The notes: a model not told the origin generated them from the sequence alone. Positions 53,980 through 62,850 are shown, counted from the stretch's first letter. The stretch is 64,000 bases of DNA from Akkermansiaceae bacterium UBA1315 (GCA_002307065.1 DBTN01000042.1:45652-109651); one strand, 5' to 3'. Program-made: numbers and translations.

Positions 53980-54723
53980 ATGGACGCTCCCCGCCTGCGA
54001 ATGTTCGCCGGTCCCAACGGCTCGGGGAAAAGCACGATCAAGAGTGTGGTACCGCCGGAATTGCTCGGCGTTTATGTAAATCCTGACGAAATCGAAAAGG
54101 AGATCCGAGAACGTGATTTTCTAGACCTCCGAACCTACGGGGTGATGACGACTGGCGAGGAAATCCTGCCGTTTTTCCTGAACTCCACCCTGCTGGCAAA
54201 GGCTGGACTGGAAGACAGAGCGGAAAAGCTTCGCTTCTCAGAGGAGAAGCTGGATTTTTCCGAAGTAAGCGTGAATGCCTACTATGCTTCGGTGGCGGCT
54301 GATTTCATCCGGCAGAAGCTGTTGGAAAGAAGAGTATCTTTTTCCTTCGAAACGGTGATGTCATCGCCGGACAAGGTAGCATTGTTGGAAAAGGCCCGGA
54401 GCCGTGGCTATCGGACCTATCTCTATTTCATCGCCACCGAAGACCCGGAAATCAATATTGCACGAGTGAAAAGCCGCGTGCATCTCGGAGGGCACGACGT
54501 ACCGGTTGACAAGATCGTGAGCCGCTATGCCCGCTCGCTGGATCAGCTGCTGTCCGCAATCCGCCTGAGCAATCGCGCCTATCTGTTCGATAATTCCCGC
54601 CACGGCAGCGAACACCTTTGGGTGGCGGAGATCACAGAAGGTCGAGATCTTGAAACAAAATGCTCTCCCGTTCCACGGTGGTTCCAGCGGGCCGTCTGGG
54701 AAAAAATCACGCCGACCCTCTGA
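53980..54723 (+). CDS. Zeta-toxin-like P-loop kinase
   Basis: A 247-residue P-loop protein: Walker A is MFAGPNGSGKSTIKSV, followed by YVNPDEIEKEIRERDF, FSFETVMSSPDKVALLEKA and the DPEINIARVKSRVHLGGHDVP loop, all typical of zeta toxin/UNAG-kinase-like proteins. Such toxins phosphorylate UDP-N-acetylglucosamine precursors; some family members are simply ATPases of unknown role. It ends 24 bases before the comM stop, and with the small upstream gene it is bracketed by comM duplicates. Confidence 0.85.
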   Translation: MDAPRLRMFAGPNGSGKSTIKSVVPPELLGVYVNPDEIEKEIRERDFLDLRTYGVMTTGEEILPFFLNSTLLAKAGLEDRAEKLRFSEEKLDFSEVSVNAYYASVAADFIRQKLLERRVSFSFETVMSSPDKVALLEKARSRGYRTYLYFIATEDPEINIARVKSRVHLGGHDVPVDKIVSRYARSLDQLLSAIRLSNRAYLFDNSRHGSEHLWVAEITEGRDLETKCSPVPRWFQRAVWEKITPTL

Positions 54724-54746
54724 TGAAATGAAACTGGCTCTCCGAT

Positions 54747-55643
54747 TTATGAAAACAATTTCCGATCGAGTGAGCGGTATTGGATCGCTTCCAAAATATC
54801 ATCTGCGCGAATGGACGGCGAGCCGCCGAGATCTGCCAGGGTGCGGGCGACTTTTAAGATCCGATCATGGGCGCGGGCGGAGAAGTTCATTTCTTCCATC
54901 GCGTGTTCGAGGAACCCGGCGCTTTCTTTATCCAGTTGGCAATGTTGGCGGACCTGCCGCGGGCCCATGGTGGAATTGGTGAAGTGTGAGGTTTGTCGGA
55001 AACGCTCGGATTGGATGTTTCTGGCGGCGATGACGCGTTCGCGGATGGTGGCCGAGGTTTCTCCGGTGAGCGTTTGTGCGGACAGCTCGCGAAAATCGAC
55101 CAACGGAACTTCCACATGCAAATCGATCCGGTCCAACAGCGGGCCCGAGATGCGTTGCCGATAGGATTCGATCTGGCGGTTCGAACAGCGGCACTCTCGT
55201 TTCGCGTCGCCGTAATAGCCGCACGGACAAGGGTTGAGCGCCGCGACCAATAGAAACTTCGCAGGGAAATGAAACGAACCGGCCGCGCGTGAGATCGAGA
55301 CCGATCCGTCTTCGAGCGGTTGCCGAAGCACCTCAAGCGTTTGCCTGCGGAATTCCGGAAGTTCATCCAGGAAAAGCACGCCGTGATGCGCGAGCGAAAC
55401 TTCCCCGGGTCCCGGGTTCGTGCCGCCGCCGAGCAAACCGGCGTCGGAAATCGTATGGTGCGGTGAACGAAAAGGACGGGTGGTGAGAAAGGTTCGTTTC
55501 AGATCCAACAGTCCGGAAATCGAGTGAATCTTCGTCGTTTCGATCGCTTCGTCCTCCGACATGTCGGGCATGATCGTGGCGATTCGTTTCGCCAACATCG
55601 ACTTCCCGGTTCCCGGCGGGCCGACCATGATCAAGTTGTGCAT
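54747..55643 (-). pseudogene. comM: comM (Mg-chelatase-like ATPase), 5' part missing
   Basis: 298 codons that begin inside the ATPase domain with HNLIMVGPPGTGKSMLAKRI (Walker A). They continue through HGVLFLDELPEFRRQ (Walker B), the arginine-finger region, a zinc-binding CPCGYYGDAKRECRC loop and the normal C-terminus. Complete ComM has about 500 residues, so roughly 200 N-terminal residues are absent. Upstream of Walker A the family continues with ..AAAGxHNLL, but here it breaks at 55641-55643 into the recombinase region, and the ATG there is created by the junction. ComM promotes branch migration during natural transformation; this copy should be inactive. Confidence 0.93.
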
Positions 55644-55690
55644 TGATTACCGGAGTTGCCTCCGTTATGTTTCATGCACTGATTCCCTGA
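55636..55690. other. Probable attachment-site junction between comM and the recombinase island
   Basis: The comM reading frame ends exactly here, and the recombinase ATG follows 48 bases later. Two imperfect direct repeats (TGCATTGATTACC and TGCACTGATTCCC) and a short inverted repeat (CGGAG/CTCCG) lie in the junction. Large serine recombinases usually sit beside their attachment site. The other half-site should be beyond the right edge of the window, next to the comM 5' part. Confidence 0.55.
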
Positions 55691-57433
55691 ATGATCGCCT
55701 ATTCTTATCTACGAATTTCGACTCCGGAACAGCGAAAAGGGCGCGGGCCGATGCGGCAGCTTGACGATACGCGAAGGTACTGCAGAAAGAAGGGATTAAA
55801 TCTCGATCCTAAAACGCTGGAGGATCTTGGGCTTTCTGGCTATCACGGCAAGCATATCTCCCAAGGGACCCTGGGTGTTTTTTTAGAGGGAATAGCTTCG
55901 AAACTAATTCCCACTCCATGCGCATTGGTTATTGAAGCGCTCGATCGGCTAACGCGGCAGCAGTGTGAGGAGGCGGTGTTTCTTCTATTAAGCTTGGTCC
56001 GCTCCGGCGTCGAAGTACATACGGTGGCGGACGAAATGGTTTATCGGACGGGCGAAATCCCGATGCATCAGCTTATGTACTCTGTTATGGTGCTCTCCAC
56101 CGGGCATCAAGAATCGGATCGAAAATCCGGCATGTTGAAGAAGTCATGGAGCTACAAGCGCAAAGAGGCCAGGGAATCCGGCAAGCCCATGACCAGAATT
56201 CTCCCTGAATGGCTGACAATCGAGGGCGGGAAAATCATTCCCATTCCGGATCGAGCTGCAATCGTCCAAAGAATTTTTCGTGAAGCCGCCCAAGGCTCTG
56301 GCAAGCTCGCTATCGCGGGCCGCCTCATTGAGGAAGGAATCGAAACTTGGGGACGCGGCGGCAAGAAGGGGACGAGGTGGCATTACTCATATGTCCACAA
56401 GATTTTAACAAATCGTGCCGTTCTCGGTGAATATCAGCCGCATCGCATGGTCTCCGGCAAACGCACGCCGGACGGAGATCTGCTCCCACAATTTTTCCCG
56501 GCGGTCATCACTTTGGCAGAATGGAACGCCGCAGCCGAATCCCGACGTTCCCGCACTACCCGCTGCGACGCCAACCCGGATAGTCCCCGGAATCTGGTTC
56601 CCGGGTTGATTCATATCGAAGGGGTTCGTGCGACTTGGATGAACAAAGGTCGGCGGAAAACGTCGGATGGATCGCGAAATACCAAAAAACCGCATCCCTA
56701 TGGGGGATACTGGGTTTATTATCGCACTCTCGATTCCCTGAGCGGTAAAACGCTCCATCTTATTCCGGCCCTCGAAATCGAAAATATGATTCTTGCCGCG
56801 CTCCGGAAAGCGGATGGCGACGAATGGATGCAGCTCATCAGCCGAGCGGCCCCACCGGTTGACACGACATTGGTGAAGCGTGCGCAACTTGAAGCGAAGG
56901 TGCAAAAATCCACAGAATCCTTGGAACGCTTGGTCGGTGCGCTTGCCATGGGAATAGGTGGCGCGGAAACGATTACGGCAAAAATTGCTTTAGAAGAAGA
57001 AGCGCTCCAAAACACGAAGGACGCGCTTGCTAAGCTCGGTCCCGAAGACATCCAGCCTGCTACTTTCGCCAAAGAACTCAACGACCTCCGTCGAATCGCC
57101 GAATCAGGAGACGCCAGCCACCCGGAGATTCGGCAAACGATTTCCAAACGGATTACATCGCTCTTTTCCAGAATCGATATCGGAAGAACTCCCAACGCGA
57201 TGCTTAACGAGAAACAACGCTCTGACATCCCAACTCCGTTCGTTCTCTCTCCTGGATTGCTGGATCGCCCACCTGCCGAATCAATGGATGATCCGAAATT
57301 TTTCTGGGCACTTCTCACTCCGCGTTTCAGTACTGGCGTGCGCCTAATGGTGATGTCCCACGCGCTTAATCCGGCGGTGCTCGCTGTCTTGCAGGTTAGA
57401 GAAGACACGCGAAAGAGGACGATGCCGAAGTAG
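55691..57433 (+). CDS. Large serine recombinase
   Basis: A 580-residue site-specific integrase. The resolvase domain opens AYSYLRISTPEQRKGRG, where the Ser of RIST is the nucleophile. GVEVHTVADEMVYRTGEI and the helix with KKSWSYKRKEARESGKP follow. The recombinase domain (PF07508 type) spans about 170-270 (IVQRIFREAAQGSGKLAIAGRLIEEGI). The usual zinc-ribbon cysteines are not present; the equivalent region reads LVPGLIHIEGVRATWMNKG. The C-terminus has a coiled coil (about 390-490). It sits directly beside the broken comM and is the likely cause of the insertion. Confidence 0.93.
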   Translation: MIAYSYLRISTPEQRKGRGPMRQLDDTRRYCRKKGLNLDPKTLEDLGLSGYHGKHISQGTLGVFLEGIASKLIPTPCALVIEALDRLTRQQCEEAVFLLLSLVRSGVEVHTVADEMVYRTGEIPMHQLMYSVMVLSTGHQESDRKSGMLKKSWSYKRKEARESGKPMTRILPEWLTIEGGKIIPIPDRAAIVQRIFREAAQGSGKLAIAGRLIEEGIETWGRGGKKGTRWHYSYVHKILTNRAVLGEYQPHRMVSGKRTPDGDLLPQFFPAVITLAEWNAAAESRRSRTTRCDANPDSPRNLVPGLIHIEGVRATWMNKGRRKTSDGSRNTKKPHPYGGYWVYYRTLDSLSGKTLHLIPALEIENMILAALRKADGDEWMQLISRAAPPVDTTLVKRAQLEAKVQKSTESLERLVGALAMGIGGAETITAKIALEEEALQNTKDALAKLGPEDIQPATFAKELNDLRRIAESGDASHPEIRQTISKRITSLFSRIDIGRTPNAMLNEKQRSDIPTPFVLSPGLLDRPPAESMDDPKFFWALLTPRFSTGVRLMVMSHALNPAVLAVLQVREDTRKRTMPK

Positions 57434-57527
57434 CAGATCGCCTACCGGTTATTCCGCTTGCCCACCAGGAACACCTTGCCGGTCACGCCTTTCGTCGTGC
57501 CGATCATCATTAGGTTTTTTTTAGGGT

Positions 57528-57752
57528 ATGACAATCAAACTTACCCTCGACAAAAACGCGAAGCAAGCAACCTACGGCATCGAAAACGGCGTCTCTTGGA
57601 TCGAATTTGTTGATGGCCTTAAAGACCGTGTCGCATTCTACGGTAACTGCAATTCCATCAAAGCTCGAATGAATCGTGAGATCGCAGCGCGAGGAATTGC
57701 GATACCGGAGACCGATCTCCAGCAGATGGGACTGGAGCCGATGGCAGCATGA
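57528..57752 (+). CDS. Small hypothetical protein
   Basis: 74 residues (MTIKLTLDKNAKQATYGIEN, KDRVAFYGNCNSIKARMN). It starts at ATG 57528 after an AT-rich stretch. No domain is recognised. It is convergent with the XRE gene that follows. Confidence 0.5.
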   Translation: MTIKLTLDKNAKQATYGIENGVSWIEFVDGLKDRVAFYGNCNSIKARMNREIAARGIAIPETDLQQMGLEPMAA

Positions 57753-57755
57753 ATC

Positions 57756-58037
57756 CTATTTGGAGAGGTTCTTTTCCGCCTGGATCAAAATTTCTGCCAA
57801 ATTTAAGCTCAACGCCTTTGCCCATTTCAGCAGCGCTACCATTCCCGGTTCCGATTCGCCCCGCTCAACCGTCCCGTGATATCCAAATCCGTAACCCGTT
57901 AGGGCCGAAAGTTGTCGCAGCGTCATTTTCAGAGCCTTTCTTTCTTCCGTAAGCAGTTTTACGACCTCGTTCAGGACAGAAACCTCCCATTCCAGGTTGG
58001 ATTTATTCCGGGACGCGGGATCGGGCGAAAACGACAT
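57756..58037 (-). CDS. XRE-family helix-turn-helix regulator
   Basis: 93 residues. The helix-turn-helix is TLRQLSALTGYGFGYHGTVERGE-like, with the family's LS.LTG...G.IERG pattern, followed by a dimer-forming helix (VALLKWAKALSLNLAEIL). It is the only regulator seen in the island and reads towards the recombinase. Confidence 0.85.
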   Translation of the reverse strand: MSFSPDPASRNKSNLEWEVSVLNEVVKLLTEERKALKMTLRQLSALTGYGFGYHGTVERGESEPGMVALLKWAKALSLNLAEILIQAEKNLSK

Positions 58038-58185
58038 TCCGCCATTTGAGGAGGAAATAAACCGAAAAGGAGCTGTATTTGCCTTGTGCTATATATCGCA
58101 CAGATGCTCAATCGAACGTCGTTTACGAAACCGATCTCAACCATCCGGCACTCGATAACACCCGCACCACCACCTCTTCACCTGC

Positions 58186-58881
58186 ATGAAAAAAATTATT
58201 CGAACACTATTCCTCAACCTCGCTTTGAGCGCAGCATCTTCCGCGGCAGTCATCCTCTATGATGATCCCGGCAATTATTTACCAGACTCTTACTGGCCTG
58301 ACCTGCCAGGCGCATCAAACATGGGGGGAACAGCATTTGTAACATTTTCCGGAGGAAAACAAGGATTCTATGTCACAAGTCACTTATCTGGAAACAACAC
58401 AAATGTTGTAATATTCCACGAATTTTCTAGACCTGGAGCTAACAATGTATGGAGGCTGGAACTTTTAGCCAACAGCCAAGGCCAACTCCAAAATCTTGAA
58501 ATTGGAGAAGTCGTCGGTGCAGGTGGAATGTGGATCAGTAACCTGACCGCCAACCAAGACGTAACTGCTGGTATTGAAAACAATTTCTCAATCACTACCC
58601 CAGAAACCACTTATTTTGGATTTAGACGGGTAAATGATTCTACGGGAGAAACTCAGTACGGATGGGCCGAATTTAAAACCGTCCCACTCCGACCGGGCGC
58701 TAATGAAGAAACTTGGGCATATTTCGGAGAATCCTCAGCCGGAATCAAATTCACCCGCAACGCCTACGAAACCGACGGCAATTCCATCGTGGTGGGCCAG
58801 ACGGTCTCCGTCCCCGAGCCATCGCTTGCGCTCCTCGCTTCCATTGGAGTCCTGGTCGGCACGTATCGCCGTAGCCGCTAA
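58186..58881 (+). CDS. PEP-CTERM-sorted exported protein
   Basis: A 231-residue protein with a signal peptide (LFLNLALSAASSAA) and a C-terminal PEP-CTERM tripartite tail: VPEPSLALLASIGVLVGTYRRSR (Pro-Glu-Pro, hydrophobic helix, basic end). Between them is a beta-rich domain with Asn/Gly/Thr (FRRVNDSTGETQYGWAEFK). Such proteins are processed by exosortase and belong to the extracellular matrix. No exosortase is in the window. Confidence 0.88.
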   Translation: MKKIIRTLFLNLALSAASSAAVILYDDPGNYLPDSYWPDLPGASNMGGTAFVTFSGGKQGFYVTSHLSGNNTNVVIFHEFSRPGANNVWRLELLANSQGQLQNLEIGEVVGAGGMWISNLTANQDVTAGIENNFSITTPETTYFGFRRVNDSTGETQYGWAEFKTVPLRPGANEETWAYFGESSAGIKFTRNAYETDGNSIVVGQTVSVPEPSLALLASIGVLVGTYRRSR

Positions 58882-58898
58882 CCCTAATAATTCACGAA

Positions 58899-59828
58899 AT
58901 GAACAACAAAATTATTTGCTTCGCCGTAATGGCACCGGCCCTTTCTCTTTGCGCCTGCAAAGATTCAGAGGACACTGCGACCCACGAAGCCAGGGTTTCC
59001 GGAAACATTTCCTCCGACGCCGAGGCTGGCGAAAGCCTTGCTAAAAAAGCGTCTGAACTTCGCGCAAGGATCGCGGCTGGCCTCGCATCATATTACCGCG
59101 TTGGAGAATTAGATCTAGAAATTCAGCCCATTGATGCACAAAACCAGCGGGCGATTCTCAAAATTCCGGTCATCGTGGCCGAGGATCTGTACGAGCAGCG
59201 GCGAGAGGGAGGAAAACATCTGCTCATCGCCAAAGTGAAGGCTGAAGGCGAATCGGATACCGTCGTTTTACTTCTTATCGGAACAAAGGGTGCAACTGGC
59301 TGGGAGTGGAGCGAAAAAGTTGAAAAGAATGTCAATATGGATACCACGCATCTTCCACGTGGCCGGTTCCCCGCCGACGTGATGCTGGTCGATTCGCCTG
59401 AGCATCATGCCCGGATTCGGGAGGATGCTAGATTGCGCGAAGAAGCGGATGCCGCAAAGATCGAAGCGGCCGGCAAACTTCGCCAGGAAAGGACGGCTGC
59501 CATTGCGTCAAAGCTAACACGCGACGCACGGGCAGTTGGAGTGATCAATGGTAGTACCTACAAGCTAACCGTATTGGAGGCGGACGAATCGGTGCCATTT
59601 TGGAAAATATCAGCTGTTCGAACTTCCTCAGATGGAACGAAATTGCTTGGTAAGCCCGCCCCGTTAACCGTGTCGTACGACCAAAACAGCGGCGAGTGCA
59701 TCGTGTCCGATGTTCAACTCGGTTCCTTGTTTGCCCTCAAAGGCGCGGCTGCCCATGCGACCGCTACCGGTCTAACGTTCACCGCCGATCGGGTCATGGT
59801 TGTGCCCCCCGGATTCGATTTCAAATAA
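58899..59828 (+). CDS. Hypothetical lipoprotein with helical mid-region
   Basis: 309 residues with a lipoprotein-type N-terminus (MNNKIICFAVMAPALSLCAC). The first domain (about 45-165) has LDLEIQPIDAQNQRAILKIPVIV and KVKAEGESDTVVLLLIG. A charged helix (ARIREDARLREEADAAKIEAAG) links it to a C-terminal beta domain. It lies 17 bases after the PEP-CTERM gene. Function unknown. Confidence 0.65.
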   Translation: MNNKIICFAVMAPALSLCACKDSEDTATHEARVSGNISSDAEAGESLAKKASELRARIAAGLASYYRVGELDLEIQPIDAQNQRAILKIPVIVAEDLYEQRREGGKHLLIAKVKAEGESDTVVLLLIGTKGATGWEWSEKVEKNVNMDTTHLPRGRFPADVMLVDSPEHHARIREDARLREEADAAKIEAAGKLRQERTAAIASKLTRDARAVGVINGSTYKLTVLEADESVPFWKISAVRTSSDGTKLLGKPAPLTVSYDQNSGECIVSDVQLGSLFALKGAAAHATATGLTFTADRVMVVPPGFDFK

Positions 59829-59856
59829 CTATGCAGCCCCACAATCTACTTCTATA

Positions 59857-60189
59857 ATGAGAACGCTTTTTATATTCCTCGCCCTGATTCCGATAATTGC
59901 CTCCTGTTCCAGTAAAAATCCCAGGGGTTTTGTCGGCGTATGGTACGCTGAAATTCCTGGGCTGTTCGACAGCACGGAAATGCTCATCAGGCTGGACGCA
60001 GACGGGCGATGCCGTCTCGGCACGGACGACCGCAAGAAAAATACTTGGACGGTCGAGGATGACGTTTTGAAAATTAAGAGCGCGACTGGAACCTCAGATC
60101 TCCCGATTCTCGCCCGTACGGATGAAATGATGACCCTCAAATTTCCTGATCCTCAGGGGATCGTTCACTTCAACCGAATTGGAGAATAA
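59857..60189 (+). CDS. Small hypothetical lipoprotein
   Basis: 110 residues from ATG 59857 with a lipoprotein signal (LFIFLALIPIIASCSS). The mature part (FVGVWYAEIPGLFDSTEMLIRLDADGRCRLG) has the look of a small lipocalin-like or beta-clip domain found in proteins of unknown function. It is in tandem with its neighbours. Confidence 0.65.
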   Translation: MRTLFIFLALIPIIASCSSKNPRGFVGVWYAEIPGLFDSTEMLIRLDADGRCRLGTDDRKKNTWTVEDDVLKIKSATGTSDLPILARTDEMMTLKFPDPQGIVHFNRIGE

Positions 60190-60209
60190 TTTATTACGTT
60201 CAATCTAAA

Positions 60210-60638
60210 ATGAAACTTCTTATTGTAATTGCCTGCACCGCGATTTTCGCCAACGGCACAGCATTTTCGCAGCCATCACCGACCCCTCTCCAGAAGGTCG
60301 ATCAGGAACAAGTCGCCATTTCAAAAATCCGCAAAGCCCTTGCTAAGGCGGAAGCTTCATTCACCGCCGAAAATTTGGCGGATGCTCTGCAAGTGACGCT
60401 CGAAAACGGAGGGTTCGACAACGAAGCCGTAGTCGACCCTTGGTTCGGATTTCTAGAAAAACACACGACCCGAGTGTTCGTTCTTTCTGATGGAAAAACC
60501 AAGAAAGGCCGTGGGATGAACGAACTTTTTATGGTGACCAGCTATTGCCTTGAAAGCGGCTTAGAAATCAAAGATCACGCTAAAGCAGCAATTTTTAAAG
60601 AGAAGGTCGAGCAGCTCGGGCAGCTGCTAGAAGATTGA
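60210..60638 (+). CDS. Small secreted hypothetical protein
   Basis: 142 residues with a signal peptide (LLIVIACTAIFANGTAFSQ). The rest is mostly helical with one beta segment (TTRVFVLSDGKTKKGRGMN). No family recognised. It is the last gene of the run that begins with the PEP-CTERM gene. Confidence 0.6.
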   Translation: MKLLIVIACTAIFANGTAFSQPSPTPLQKVDQEQVAISKIRKALAKAEASFTAENLADALQVTLENGGFDNEAVVDPWFGFLEKHTTRVFVLSDGKTKKGRGMNELFMVTSYCLESGLEIKDHAKAAIFKEKVEQLGQLLED

Positions 60639-60808
60639 TTGCAATTCGAATAAGACGGAAATGCGACCAGTTGTTCCATGTTGAGTAGTCTTGATCTTCC
60701 ACAGTCGTTGATATGGATTCTGCTTACTGATTGAGACGCCTCTCGGATATGAAGATTGTTCTGAGTGGGTAACAGCCCAAGGGCCATTCTAGCAGCCTGA
60801 AGTATCCT

Positions 60809-60840
60809 CCGCCGACCGATGGTCGGCGGATTTTTCGTTT
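60809..60840 (+). terminator. Rho-independent terminator between the exported-protein run and repA
   Basis: CCGCCGACC and GGTCGGCGG form a perfect 9-bp stem with a GAT loop, followed by ATTTTTCGTTTTTTCGTTTTT-like T-rich sequence. It lies 171 bases after the stop at 60638. Confidence 0.9.
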
Positions 60841-60913
60841 TTTCGTTTTTCGAAGTCCCACTTGTGCTTGTGGCTCGCTCCGGGTTTCCGGGCCTTGCCG
60901 TGATGCACCTTTT

Positions 60914-61861
60914 GTGGTCGTTATGCTAGAGAAACCAAAAGGACAAATCACCTCTGTGGCGGATAATCGCCGCGCCGCTACTGAAAATCGCATCGAGCGC
61001 CCCTGTATATTACCTGGCCTGAGGCCCGGTCGAATCGGCGTCATTTCCGCAATCGGAGGGGGTAGCAAATCATTTTTAACTCTGCTCGCATGCGTGCAGA
61101 AGGCCGCAGGCCTGCCCATTCTTGGCGGACTGTGGGGACCCGCATGCGTCGGTGGAAAAGGGGTAGTTTTCATCGCCCGTGAAGATGAAATCGAGGATCT
61201 GGAGGATCGCCTCCACTCAATCTGCGAGTATCTCCAATTAACATCGGGGCCGGAATTTGAAAATTTCGTTCGGAACCTCGTAGTTTGTGATGCGCGATTT
61301 TTAGATCCAACTATGGATTATGGCGTTGTTCTCCCAATCACAGCATCAGGGGAAATTATAAACCCTGAACTCGTGGTGATCGATACGCTCTCCCGTTATT
61401 TGCCCCCGGGAACTGATGAAAATAATTCCGTCCAGATGACTCAATTTTTTGAGGAAATCGAAGACCGAATTAGGAAGTGGGGAGCCGCCGGACTGTTTAT
61501 TCATCATACGAATAAGAGCGGAATGCAGGCGGCCCGCGATGATCTGGACGCGGCTGGCACTGAGCGCGGGTCAGTGGCGATCACGTTCGCCGCACGGGGA
61601 GCTTGGTCTGTTCGCAAGCCATCAAAGAAGAAGGGCGAAGAACATGGAATTACGGACCAGCGACGTGATGAATACATTTTGTTGGAACATACAAAAGTGA
61701 ATTTGGGGCGGCGACAGCCTCTTCAATGGTTCCGGAAAAACGGCAAAGGCGTACCCGTACCAATCAACCCACCAGTTCCTCCGGCTACACCCTCTCCGGC
61801 AAGAAGACCTCGAATTGGTACGGACCTTGGAGAAATTTGCACTGATAGAATGCACGGATGA
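60914..61861 (+). CDS. repA: RepA-like replicative helicase (RecA/DnaB fold)
   Basis: A 315-residue ATPase similar to IncQ RepA helicases. The P-loop is ISAIGGGSKSFLTL, where the usual Gly before the Lys is Ser. Walker B-like VVIDTLSRYLPPGTDENNS and the sensor GLFIHHTNKSG follow, and the ITFAARGAWSVRKPSK motif matches the family. IncQ RepA unwinds oriV after RepC binding. It overlaps the following gene by 4 bases (ATGA), as repA and repC do in IncQ plasmids. Confidence 0.78.
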   Translation: MVVMLEKPKGQITSVADNRRAATENRIERPCILPGLRPGRIGVISAIGGGSKSFLTLLACVQKAAGLPILGGLWGPACVGGKGVVFIAREDEIEDLEDRLHSICEYLQLTSGPEFENFVRNLVVCDARFLDPTMDYGVVLPITASGEIINPELVVIDTLSRYLPPGTDENNSVQMTQFFEEIEDRIRKWGAAGLFIHHTNKSGMQAARDDLDAAGTERGSVAITFAARGAWSVRKPSKKKGEEHGITDQRRDEYILLEHTKVNLGRRQPLQWFRKNGKGVPVPINPPVPPATPSPARRPRIGTDLGEICTDRMHG

Positions 61862-62732
61862 CCTCTGACACAATCGATTTATACCAGTTTGCAGTTCATC
61901 ACGGGCACATCGCTACGACACCGCTTTTTCGGCCCCTCCAAAAAATGCCAGCGGCCAAACGGATGCGGAGGGAAATTCTTTATGAAAGCGGCCCATGCGC
62001 GAAAAAACCATATCGTCTACATATCGTCTGCCCCTGGGAATTGGACGCTGATGACGAGTCAGTTTTAATGGCGCTTCTTGCAGTTATGGCCGCTGCCGAC
62101 CGCCGGAAGATTGTTTCTGCCGGAAGCAGTTTCCGAGCAGTTCTGGGAGAGTCGGGAAATGGTGCGACCGCGAGACTATCGGCGCTGTCGCAACACGGCG
62201 CGAAGTTTTGGGGTTGGTTGGTTGGGGAACCAATGGGCGTAGCTATGATCGTCTCGAAGAATCTTTGAAGCGTTTGGAAAACTCGAATCTTAACTATTTC
62301 ACCTCGGACCAACAGAGCCAGCATTCTCGACTAATCGGAATTCACAGACCCCTTTCGACTGGTTGCGAAAGGGATGGGGGAAAGCTGACAATTTTGCTCA
62401 ATCGGCTGTCAGCTTCTGTCATTTTGGGCGAAGCAAATGCCGGTATGGCAATTCACTTCCTCGCCGAACGCCGCCTGTTGGACACTCAAATTTCCAAATT
62501 TCTTTATTCTCGGTTAGTGTTTTTGATTTCCGAAGGAAATAAGCGATGCTTACGCGTGATGACACTGGCGATGAGCATATTTGCAATCGACGGCGACGGC
62601 AGGCCGACGCCAAAACAGTGGCGGAACCTCGTTCTCGCGCTTCAGACATTTAATCTCCCCGGATGGACGGTAACGCTGGAAGGACGGGGAGATTCCACAA
62701 GGGTGGAAGTTTACCGCCCTAAATCCTGCTAG
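61858..62732 (+). pseudogene. repC: RepC-like replication initiator split by a frameshift
   Basis: Two overlapping frames together make one protein like IncQ RepC. The first (from ATG 61858) contains LDADDESVLMALLAVMAAAD. The second has TNGRSYDRLEESLKRLENSN and ends LPGWTVTLEGRGDSTRVEVYRPK, in the same order as RepC. The frames meet at (GGTT)3, 62212-62223. One more GGTT unit would join them into a continuous frame (..WGWLVGWGTNGRSYDRL..). RepC binds iterons to start replication. The split could be a real lesion, a switchable repeat, or programmed slippage. Confidence 0.7.
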
Positions 62733-62762
62733 GTGACACCGGTCTGCTGACCGAGATCATGT

Positions 62763-62850
62763 TCGGTCAATCGGGGCAGATACATCGGTCGATCGGGACA
62801 AATGGTTCGGTCGAAGAGGACAAAAAATTCGGCTTATCGAGACAAAACGT
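62763..62850 (+). repeat. Four 22-bp iterons, candidate oriV
   Basis: TCGG steps occur at 62763, 62785, 62807 and 62829, exactly 22 bases apart. The unit consensus is TCGGTCrATCGGGACAaA plus four variable bases; the last copy is the most diverged. An AT-rich stretch (TTAATTCAATTTTCC, about 62866-62880) follows. IncQ-2 plasmids use 22-bp iterons bound by RepC, so the site fits the repA/repC genes that precede it. Confidence 0.8.
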
